From: a virus
Length of the DNA stretch: 22,605 nucleotides
Reading direction: 5' to 3' (one strand)
Virus record (IMG/VR): IMGVR_UViG_3300027832_000115
Span: 1-22,605 of that record
Shown: one piece after another, positions 16,449 to 22,375 of the stretch
Layout: every line of letters begins with the position of its first letter
How positions within the stretch are numbered: the stretch's first letter is position 1
Notes under the pieces: model-generated
Told to the model about the DNA's origin: nothing
The model's input: only the letters and a program-made list of their open reading frames with translations
The model's database searches: none
Program-made: the position numbers and the translations under genes

Positions 16449-16477
16449 TTTATACGACACGGTTACAGGTCAGTCAA
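16449..16477 (-). promoter_or_regulatory. Strong sigma70 promoter with start site at the ATG of the 82-aa gene
   Basis: Minus strand: TTGACT (16477-16472), exactly 17 nt spacer, TATAAA (16454-16449). The predicted start is 16442-16441, which coincides with the A of the ATG at 16441. It can drive scaffold and capsid genes separately from the terminase–portal transcript. Confidence 0.75.
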
Positions 16478-16501
16478 GTATTTGTTACTTACCGCACATA
16501 A

Positions 16502-18601
16502 CTATTTGCCATTAGGCCGGGCGGACACCGTGTTGGACGCCCGCCCGCCCGCCTGCGAGCCATCAGCCAGCAGATTTTTAGGCTTGGCTGAGCTGGTCGC
16601 CCCGGACGCTTTCTGGGCTTCCTGCATCACCGCCAGATGCTGCGCCATCTCCTGCTGCAGCTGCTGGATAATCTGCTGCTGCTGCTCGATAGTCGTGATC
16701 TGCTCCCGATCTGGCACGATCCGGTCGACATTACCACTGAGGTTGCCTGCCGCTCCGCGCAGCAGCTCCGCTGCCCCCGGAAGCCCAACAATCTGCTGTG
16801 CCATCGGGCTGTTGAGCACCAGCGTCAGGAACTCATTGCGCCGTACCGCCTCGGATTCCTTGACCACCAGGGACGCTGCGCCTTTGGCTACGATGTGGAT
16901 GTCCCCGATCAGGTCTTCGTCTTTGCTGTAGCGCAGGTTGTCCTGGTACAGCCGCTCTATCGCAGGCACGATGATGTTGGTGTCGATGTTGGTGATCACC
17001 TGCTTGATGCCCTTGCCGGCGTTGCTGATCATCATCGACAGCCCGGAGGAGGTGCGCCCGGCCCCAGGGGTGCTCTCCCCGGTCATGTATTTGGGCAGCA
17101 TGGTGTCCTCATCAGCGCGGGCGCTGAATTTCTCGAACACCGCCATCAGCTCGTTGGCATTGCTATGGGGCTGGAAAAAATCCAGTGGTTTATCTGAGTT
17201 GTTGAACTGCGCCTCCGTGAACTGCCAGATTTTCCACGGGTACATCTCAGTGATTTCCTCCCCCAGCGGCAGGCGACCGATGTTCACCGCCACCTGTGGC
17301 CCGGAGCTGATGCCCATGTTGTTGGCCAGCGCCCGCGCCGAGGAGTTCACCATCGCCTGGGAGTCCCGGCACAGGTCTGGCACCCCGGAGCCTTCCACGG
17401 AGCCTGGGGATTTCTCGTAGGAAGTCACGTAGTACGGCTTGCGCCCCAGCGGGTCGTAGTTGAGCACCGCCCGGATCACCACAGAGCCGATCATCCACAC
17501 CTCGCAGGGGTAGTGCAGCAGGGGGTTGGGCACATCTTTCTCGGCCAGTCCCCATTCCAGCAGGGATTTACCTGGCACGGAGTCCCACAGCTGGATCGCG
17601 TCGATCAGATCGAGGGTGTTCGTCACCTCGTTGACCTGCTTGCCTTCGGCCTCAGCCTGCTCTGTGTCGATGAACAGCCACTCGCGCAGCCCGCCCACTG
17701 CGAAATCAGCCAGCACGGTGTTGATCGCCACATCGCTATAGCCAGGCACACCGATCAGCGCCTGCAGGTCTTCCGCGGTCAGTTTATGTCGCTCGATCAC
17801 AAAGCCGTCCTGAATATCCGAGGCCCACGGTGCCCAGTACAGCATGAACGGGTCAACCCGCTCCCACTCGTTGCGAATCTCCTCCACCGGCACCAGCTGC
17901 CTGTTCTGCCACTGCATCGTCTTGCGCCGACGTTTAACCGGCCCTTTAATCGCCCCGAAGGGGAAGGTCACGATGTCATCCAGAAACTCATCGAAGGCTT
18001 TTTTCCAACCCCCCTCGATGAGCTGGTCTTCCATCTTACGCTCCATGCGCGCCACCCGCTCGTTGGCCAGCTCCCGCAGCTCCCGCGCTGTCTTGTCTTT
18101 CATTTTCGCCGCGATCTCGCGCAGCTGCTTATCATCGGGCGCAGCCCCGGTCTGCTCCATCATCACCGCCAGATGCTGCGCCATCTCCTGCTGCAAGGAC
18201 TCCAGCATCTCCGGGGGCAGTGTGGGTTCAGGAGTCGCCTCCAGTGACCAGGGCTTGTCTGACCCGGAACCGAGCAGCGTGTCCCGCAGCCAGCTCGTCG
18301 CCGCCCGGCATTTCACACTGGTCAGCTGCACAAATATCTGCGAGCCGCCCTGGGACTTGACCTCACTGAGCTTGGCCGGGTCGTACTTTCCCCGGCGCTG
18401 GCGCAGGCATTTAAGCATCCGCTCCTCCAGCTCAATGCGGGAATCCTTGGCCGTCGACCAGCGCTTGCGCACGTGGGCGGCCAGCCCCTGCAGGGCCGGA
18501 CGCATCTGCACCGCTTCATTGCGTTTTTTCTCTTGGGCTTCCAGATCAGAGGCACGGGCTACCGGGATAAGCGCGAGTCCAGTTCCAACGGTTGCGTTCA
18601 T
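16502..18601 (-). CDS. Portal protein (699 aa)
   Basis: Start ATG 18601 (MNATVGTGLALIPVA) is preferred, with AAGGTGA upstream; GTG 18610 is an alternative. The size and features fit a podovirus-type portal: N-terminal helices with 'RWSTAKDSRIELEERMLKC', the wing/stem region, the central 'YEKSPGSVEGSGVPDL' and 'DSQAMVNSSARALANNMG', and the 'GESTPGAGRTSSGLSMMISN' segment followed by a crown-like helical region and a Gln-rich coiled coil ('IEQQQQIIQQLQQEMAQHLA'). The motif LQQEMAQHLAVM occurs twice, near residues ~147 and ~660. It forms the dodecameric channel at the packaging vertex. It directly follows the terminase genes. Confidence 0.85.
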   Translation of the reverse strand: MNATVGTGLALIPVARASDLEAQEKKRNEAVQMRPALQGLAAHVRKRWSTAKDSRIELEERMLKCLRQRRGKYDPAKLSEVKSQGGSQIFVQLTSVKCRAATSWLRDTLLGSGSDKPWSLEATPEPTLPPEMLESLQQEMAQHLAVMMEQTGAAPDDKQLREIAAKMKDKTARELRELANERVARMERKMEDQLIEGGWKKAFDEFLDDIVTFPFGAIKGPVKRRRKTMQWQNRQLVPVEEIRNEWERVDPFMLYWAPWASDIQDGFVIERHKLTAEDLQALIGVPGYSDVAINTVLADFAVGGLREWLFIDTEQAEAEGKQVNEVTNTLDLIDAIQLWDSVPGKSLLEWGLAEKDVPNPLLHYPCEVWMIGSVVIRAVLNYDPLGRKPYYVTSYEKSPGSVEGSGVPDLCRDSQAMVNSSARALANNMGISSGPQVAVNIGRLPLGEEITEMYPWKIWQFTEAQFNNSDKPLDFFQPHSNANELMAVFEKFSARADEDTMLPKYMTGESTPGAGRTSSGLSMMISNAGKGIKQVITNIDTNIIVPAIERLYQDNLRYSKDEDLIGDIHIVAKGAASLVVKESEAVRRNEFLTLVLNSPMAQQIVGLPGAAELLRGAAGNLSGNVDRIVPDREQITTIEQQQQIIQQLQQEMAQHLAVMQEAQKASGATSSAKPKNLLADGSQAGGRASNTVSARPNGK
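16625..16659 (-). repeat. 35-bp direct repeat inside the portal gene, C-terminal copy
   Basis: Identical over 35 bases to 18161-18195 in the same gene, same strand. It encodes QQEMAQHLAVM. Confidence 0.85.
18161..18195 (-). repeat. 35-bp direct repeat inside the portal gene, N-terminal copy
   Basis: Partner of 16625-16659, 1.5 kb away. It encodes the same motif; flanking sequence is unrelated. Confidence 0.85.
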
Positions 18602-18634
18602 AGGTATCACCTTTGTTACTTTAGGTTACATAAT

Positions 18635-20032
18635 TTATGTGTAGGCGTAGCGGGCGGGCTGGATGGTGCGTCTGGTCGTGCCCTGCCCCAGCCCGCGCAC
18701 GTTCATGTCGATGACTGAATCGGCGTACTGGTTCGCGTCGTGCACGTGGGAAAACTCGTTCTTGTCCGGGGCATCCTCCAGCTCGCCGTTGCGCTTGACC
18801 TTGTAGCGGTAGCCGTTGGTGAACCCGCGATTCAGCACGGTGCAGCTGGGGTCGATCAGGTACATCGCCTTGCCCTCCAGCTGCCGCACTAGCAGCCGCT
18901 CGACCGCCTGGATGCGCAGCTGTGGTTTGTTGGTCGGCGGGCACACGCACTTAAACCCCGCGTTTTTGAGCGCATCGACCAACGTCATCTCGTTGAGCTG
19001 GGTCTTGTGGAACCCCGCCGGGTCAGGGGCGCACAGGAACTCAAAGCCCGCGTAGTGGTTGGCGATGTGGGGGTTGAGTCGGGTGGTGATAAACGTCTCG
19101 ATCCCCATGTTCTCAGAAGTCAGCTCCGAGAGCGTGAGCACCCGCCCGCGGGCATCGCGCTGCTTAAAGACCGCCGCCGGGGTACGCCCGAAGTCCACCC
19201 CGATGATGATCGGGTGCGCGGAGGACTGGATTGGCATCAGCGGGGTGGGGGAGACGTGGAAATCGCGCACGAACGTCTTGCTGTACACCGGGGTGCCAGA
19301 GAGCGATCGACCAAATTTATTGTGGATGTACACGTCGATCCAGTCCTGCTTTTTCCCCTCCACCAGTGTGGTGTAGTAGCCTTCGATCAGGTTATCCAGC
19401 CAGTCCGCCTCATCGGACAGCGCACTGGGCTGCTTGAAAATCTGCGCTGTAGAAGGCGGATTCTCCATGTATTCTTCCCAGAAGGTGTCCGCATCCGGCG
19501 CGTTGGTCGCCCCCCAGATGTGGTGGTTGGGCCGCCCGTTATCATCGACACACCCGCCGTTGGCCACCGAGGGGTAGCGCCCGACCCGGCCCTGCATCGC
19601 ATCAAAGATATCCGGGTGTATCTCCCGGTACTCATCGAACACCCCGAACGAGCACTCCAGCGAGAGCAGCCGGCGCACATCGTTGGCCTCATCCAGCCCC
19701 CGAAAGAGCACCTCGCACTGCACATCGTCAAAGCGCAGGTAAAACCGCTTATCGGTGCGGGCGAACGACCCAGCCGCCCCTTCCGGGAACCATGTCATAA
19801 ACGTCGGGATGGTGGCGTCCGAGAGCATCTGGTTGGTGTTGCGCACGATCACAGCGCGGGAGCGCCGGACGCCATCGGCACCGGCTCGCATCTGCTTGGC
19901 GTGGTAGGCGATCTTGATCATCGCCGCGCTCGACTTCCCAGAACCCACAGGCCCGGAAATCAGGGATATAAACGACTGACACGTAAGAAACGGGGCCAGT
20001 GAGAGCGGCGGGTTGTAGACAATTCCACTCAC
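18635..20032 (-). CDS. terL: Terminase large subunit, ATPase/nuclease (465 aa)
   Basis: Walker A is GPVGSGKS at 27-34 and Walker B is VFDEYRE at 131-137 with acidic Asp133/Glu134. The nuclease part shows GVDFGRTP at 278-285 (Asp280), CAPDPAG with Asp337, and HDANQYADS with Asp432, the three acids expected of the RNase-H-like fold. It packages DNA into the procapsid through the portal. Start is GTG at 20032, overlapping the stop of the preceding gene by 4 nt (GTGA), with AGGAG ~10 nt upstream. Length is typical. The packaging mode (cos or headful) cannot be read from this. Confidence 0.92.
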   Translation of the reverse strand: MSGIVYNPPLSLAPFLTCQSFISLISGPVGSGKSSAAMIKIAYHAKQMRAGADGVRRSRAVIVRNTNQMLSDATIPTFMTWFPEGAAGSFARTDKRFYLRFDDVQCEVLFRGLDEANDVRRLLSLECSFGVFDEYREIHPDIFDAMQGRVGRYPSVANGGCVDDNGRPNHHIWGATNAPDADTFWEEYMENPPSTAQIFKQPSALSDEADWLDNLIEGYYTTLVEGKKQDWIDVYIHNKFGRSLSGTPVYSKTFVRDFHVSPTPLMPIQSSAHPIIIGVDFGRTPAAVFKQRDARGRVLTLSELTSENMGIETFITTRLNPHIANHYAGFEFLCAPDPAGFHKTQLNEMTLVDALKNAGFKCVCPPTNKPQLRIQAVERLLVRQLEGKAMYLIDPSCTVLNRGFTNGYRYKVKRNGELEDAPDKNEFSHVHDANQYADSVIDMNVRGLGQGTTRRTIQPARYAYT

Positions 20033-20628
20033 AGGATGTCATCTCCTGCGTACACATAGTCGGCTGGCTCGCTGAAGGTCAGCCGGCGCGGGCGCAGGGG
20101 TGTTATGGGCGTGTGGGGTGTGAAATCGTGCTCCGCAGGGGTATCGTCGTCGTTTTGGCCGCTTTCCAGCGCCTCATGGGGCTGAATTCCTTCCAGAACC
20201 AGCGTTTTCGCGCCATTCTGGGGAGTTCCAGGCAGGTTTATGGTGATGCTGAACCCCGGCCCACCACCGACGCCAAGGGTGTTTTTAGGCTTCAGATCGC
20301 CCCATTCGACCAGATTTTCGATAATTTTCTGCCTGACACCGGCAGGGACGTCGCTATCTTTGGCCATGTTGTAGGCCGTGGGCAGCAAATCTTCGGCCAG
20401 CACCCGACTTTTGGCAGCAAAGGAGAACCCGGACTCTTTTAGCTCCGCAGTGTAGCTGTCCACGTAGCGCAGGAACTGCGGATTGCGGTTGATCTGCTCG
20501 TATTCAGCCTGTGTCAGACCGGCACCCACATAAATTTCCCATGCAGGCAGCATGGCACCCACGTTGTTGCGGGCGGTCGAGAGCGCAAGGGTGCGCAGGA
20601 CAGTATCGGCTTGGATGGCTGTGTGCAT
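20029..20628 (-). CDS. terS: Terminase small subunit (199 aa)
   Basis: It directly precedes and overlaps the large subunit gene. The N-terminal 95 residues are helical and contain 'LTQAEYEQINRNPQFLRYVDSYTAEL', a pattern like the DNA-binding region of small terminases. A second helical part ('AKSRVLAEDLLPTAYNMAKD' and 'GVRQKIIENLVEWGDL') would be the oligomerisation core. The C-terminus after ~118 is Gly/Pro-rich and acidic, probably contacting the large subunit. Only one ATG is possible, since an in-frame stop lies 4 codons upstream; its ribosome site is weak. Function is inferred from architecture and position. Confidence 0.75.
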   Translation of the reverse strand: MHTAIQADTVLRTLALSTARNNVGAMLPAWEIYVGAGLTQAEYEQINRNPQFLRYVDSYTAELKESGFSFAAKSRVLAEDLLPTAYNMAKDSDVPAGVRQKIIENLVEWGDLKPKNTLGVGGGPGFSITINLPGTPQNGAKTLVLEGIQPHEALESGQNDDDTPAEHDFTPHTPITPLRPRRLTFSEPADYVYAGDDIL

Positions 20629-20730
20629 GGCGGCAATGTATCACGCAGGTAACGCCGCTGTCTATCGGGTGTATGATGGCACACACATAGCTTGGGACGG
20701 GGAGGCCGTGGCTTAACTGGCGACTGACTG

Positions 20731-20856
20731 GCGGACTTCTTTATACACAAACAGTTTAACAGGCGGACTTCTTTATACCTAAACAGTTTAACAGGCGGAC
20801 TTCTTTATACCTAAACAGTTTAACAGGCGGACTTCTTTATACCTAAACAGTTTAAC
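20731..20856 (+). repeat. Four tandem 32-bp iteron-like repeats
   Basis: Units begin at 20731, 20763, 20795 and 20827, exact period 32, the last lacking 2 bases. Units 2-4 are identical and unit 1 differs at two bases (ACA for CCT at the middle). Each unit starts GCGGACTTCTTTATACC and contains the 11-bp palindrome TAAACAGTTTA. There are no spacers and no genes. It lies between the leftward late block and the rightward genes. Likely an iteron array for a replication initiator or an operator array for a regulator. Confidence 0.85.
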
Positions 20857-20923
20857 TGACAGGTAAGTTTGTGACAGGGATAGCTTAATTTTTGGGAAAT
20901 TTTATGCGCGTGACGGATAAAGA

Positions 20924-20968
20924 GGGGGGGAGGGGGTGGGGGGGTGTGGTGCCCTGTGGGGGGTGGGG
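20924..20968 (+). other. G-quadruplex-prone G-tract
   Basis: Runs of 7, 5, 7, 6 and 4 guanines on the plus strand are separated by A, T, a 13-base stretch and T. Nothing similar occurs elsewhere in the window. It lies between the iterons and the first leader cassette. Confidence 0.8.
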
Positions 20969-21023
20969 TGCCCACGTGCAGAGCACTCCTCTCCTTACTA
21001 CTATCACGCGGCAGGGCACTTAT
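20964..21023 (+). repeat. 60-bp block, copy 1 (59/60 identical to 22199-22258)
   Basis: Begins TGGGGTGCCCACGTG and ends GCAGGGCACTTAT. The only mismatch is C20988 versus A22223. It contains GTGC-AGA-GCAC and an outer GTGCCC/GGGCAC inverted pair, so it can form nested hairpins. Confidence 0.9.
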
Positions 21024-21036
21024 CCAGGCGTTTAAT

Positions 21037-21090
21037 TTGCCACTGTGCGATAATATACATGCTAGATAAAAAACTTACTTTAGGAAAAAG
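21037..21090 (+). promoter_or_regulatory. Leader cassette copy 1: altered promoter, leader and ribosome site
   Basis: TTGCCA (21037-21042) and GATAAT (21049-21054) match the -35 and -10 of copy 2, but only 6 bases separate them. The leader GCTAGATAAA...ACTTACTTTAGGAAAAAGATT precedes ATG 21094, with AGGA as ribosome site. A fallback pairing TTTAAT/TATACA with 17-bp spacing exists. Confidence 0.6.
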
Positions 21091-21093
21091 ATT

Positions 21094-21606
21094 ATGATTA
21101 GTGCTTTTCACGGCGTCGGGGCTTATAGGGGGCAGAGAAACCCAATAGCTCTAAGAAACGCGCTAGTCACCGCACTGAGCGGTGTCGAACTGTGTGTCGC
21201 GGACCGACCAATCGGCGCTTTTGGGGCGTTGCTGTTCGGGTACCACACCGCGACGTTTCAAGGTGACGTGTGGTCATACGTCATGCAGGACGGCACCCGC
21301 AACACACACAATTATTGCCCCGTTTTATCCGGGGATGTCGAACAACACGCCTACGAAGAAGCGTGTCGGCATGCACTAAAGGAGCGCGGCTCCGATAGAC
21401 AGTATTGTGAGTCGTGGGTTTCCTGCTCGACCGTTCGTGCCCTGTGGGTAAAAGCCTGGGCACCGGCGGCGACTAAAAAAGCGGCGGCAATAATGGCAAA
21501 AAACAGGGGCGTTCCCCTGCTAGAGATATCCGGCGCAACCCGCGTATGGGATGTGCTGGACAACGTCCGACTACCTTTTTCAGTGTGTGGAGCAAAAGCG
21601 GTATGA
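21094..21606 (+). CDS. Unknown protein, first rightward gene (170 aa)
   Basis: I do not recognise this protein. It is soluble-looking, rich in Ala, Cys and Trp, with 'GALLFGYHTATFQGDVWSYVMQDG' suggesting a beta sheet, then helices 'QHAYEEACRHALKERGSD' and 'AATKKAAAIMAKNRGVPLLE'. No catalytic motif stands out. The ATG follows AGGAAAAAGATT, the same leader as the right-edge gene. It overlaps the next gene by 4 nt, so the two products are made together. Its GC content and codon use do not obviously differ from the late genes. Probably an early or accessory gene. Confidence 0.7.
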   Translation: MISAFHGVGAYRGQRNPIALRNALVTALSGVELCVADRPIGAFGALLFGYHTATFQGDVWSYVMQDGTRNTHNYCPVLSGDVEQHAYEEACRHALKERGSDRQYCESWVSCSTVRALWVKAWAPAATKKAAAIMAKNRGVPLLEISGATRVWDVLDNVRLPFSVCGAKAV

Positions 21607-22013
21607 TTATCTTAAATTTGACGCAACACCCGGCATCGTTGGAGCAGCTCGCCGCAGGCGTGGTTGACCCGGATGTAGATGCACTGCAGTTTATTAAAGA
21701 TCGGATCACGTTCGACTCAATCCCCATTCCGGGTGAGATGGAGCGCCGCGCTGCAGATGTGGCAGATATGGCGGCTATGTACGCACTCAACCGGGAGGAT
21801 GACTCATCCGATGGGCCGTACCCGACGCACGCGATGATTGGGGGCGCTCCGTTCTTTATGAGCGTACTGGAGGCCGCGCTCATGGATGTGTTTATAACGC
21901 CGCTGTATGCGTTCTCAGTCCGGGAAAGTGCAGAGCAGGAGCAGCCAGATGGATCAGTCCGAAAGGTCGCGGTGTTCAAGCACCTGGGCTTTGTTCAAGC
22001 GGGCAACCTGTAG
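21603..22013 (+). CDS. Small 'LNLTQH' family protein of unknown function (136 aa)
   Basis: The start ATG 21603 (MIILNLTQHPASLEQLAAGV) overlaps the upstream stop as ATGA, with GGAG 10 nt before it; an upstream in-frame ATG at 21546 would lie inside the preceding gene. The sequence matches a recurring family I know from plasmids and phages: N-terminal 'ILNLTQHxAxxEQ', central 'AMIGGAPFFM', then 'ITPLYAFSVRES' and the C-terminal hairpin 'DGSVRKVAVFKHLGFV'. The order of strands suggests a small Rossmann-like sheet. The N-terminal pattern vaguely recalls Csx20-type ring nucleases, but this is weak. No function is established to my knowledge. Confidence 0.75.
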   Translation: MIILNLTQHPASLEQLAAGVVDPDVDALQFIKDRITFDSIPIPGEMERRAADVADMAAMYALNREDDSSDGPYPTHAMIGGAPFFMSVLEAALMDVFITPLYAFSVRESAEQEQPDGSVRKVAVFKHLGFVQAGNL

Positions 22014-22034
22014 CATAACAACAGCTCCAACAAG

Positions 22035-22058
22035 ACCTCGCTCCGGCGGGGTTTTTTT
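22035..22058 (+). terminator. Rho-independent terminator after the LNLTQH gene
   Basis: ACCTCGC-TCCG-GCGGGGT forms a 7-bp stem with one G-U pair, followed by seven T. It lies 22 nt after the stop codon. Confidence 0.85.
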
Positions 22059-22099
22059 ATGCTCAGAGTTTCCCCTGGCCGTCCCTAAGCGGTCCTTAT

Positions 22100-22127
22100 G
22101 CCCGGTGTAACAGCCGGGCTTTTTTTT
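22100..22127 (+). terminator. Second rho-independent terminator in tandem
   Basis: GCCCGG-(8 nt)-CCGGGC followed by eight T. It insulates the next promoter from upstream transcription. Confidence 0.85.
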
Positions 22128-22198
22128 GGACGGAGTGCCAGCGCATGGAGCAACAGCTTTTCAACATAGTTTTTTCAGTTGCTGGGGTTTTGGGAGGA

Positions 22199-22258
22199 TG
22201 GGGTGCCCACGTGCAGAGCACTACTCTCCTTACTACTATCACGCGGCAGGGCACTTAT
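22199..22258 (+). repeat. 60-bp block, copy 2
   Basis: Partner of 20964-21023, located upstream of the promoter of the right-edge gene. The near-perfect identity 1.2 kb apart implies a recent duplication or gene conversion. Confidence 0.9.
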
Positions 22259-22273
22259 TCCGGTCGGAATAAG
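22254..22273 (+). promoter_or_regulatory. Palindromic operator candidate upstream of the right-edge promoter
   Basis: CTTATTCCG-GT-CGGAATAAG is a perfect 9+9 inverted repeat with a 2-base centre. It ends 21 bp before the -35 box. The 18-bp core recurs, inverted, at 22521-22538. Copy 1 of the cassette lacks it. Confidence 0.75.
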
Positions 22274-22294
22274 CTGAATATACAGGGGCTTAAT

Positions 22295-22323
22295 TTGACA
22301 CACCCATATGTACGTGAGATAAT
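22295..22323 (+). promoter_or_regulatory. Near-consensus sigma70 promoter of the right-edge gene
   Basis: TTGACA (22295-22300), 17-bp spacer, GATAAT (22318-22323). Predicted start near 22330, giving a ~46-nt leader with ACTT repeats and AGGA 8 nt before ATG 22376. Confidence 0.85.
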
Positions 22324-22375
22324 ATACAGGCTAGATAAAGAAACTCACTTACTTACTTACTTTAGGAAAAAGATT

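Larger units (their letters stand above)
20629..21093. other. Intergenic control region between divergent late and rightward genes
   Basis: It contains, left to right: ~100 bases with no clear promoter for the terminase gene on the minus strand, the iteron array, an AT-rich spacer, the G-tract, a 60-bp block repeated at 22199, and the leader of the 170-aa gene. A 43-codon open frame (ATG 20904, stop at 21033-21035) crosses the G-tract but has no convincing ribosome site. Confidence 0.7.
22014..22375. other. Intergenic region between LNLTQH gene and right-edge gene
   Basis: It holds two terminators, a short open segment from ATG 22145 (MEQQLFNIVFSVAGVLGGWG) with GGAG ~9 nt before it and a hydrophobic start like small phage membrane proteins, then the 60-bp block, operator, promoter and leader. 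The open segment may be a remnant of a gene truncated by insertion of the duplicated cassette. Confidence 0.6.

Noticed and set aside
18601-18610. GTG start of the portal gene three codons upstream
   Set aside because: The GTG is itself part of the AAGGTGA ribosome site of ATG 18601.
20731-20856. Possible CRISPR array
   Set aside because: The repeats are directly abutting with no unique spacers, and no cas genes are present.
21546-21602. N-terminal extension of the LNLTQH protein (ATG 21546)
   Set aside because: It overlaps the 170-aa gene by 61 nt, lacks a ribosome site, and the family begins at MIILNLTQH, which has an ATGA coupled start.
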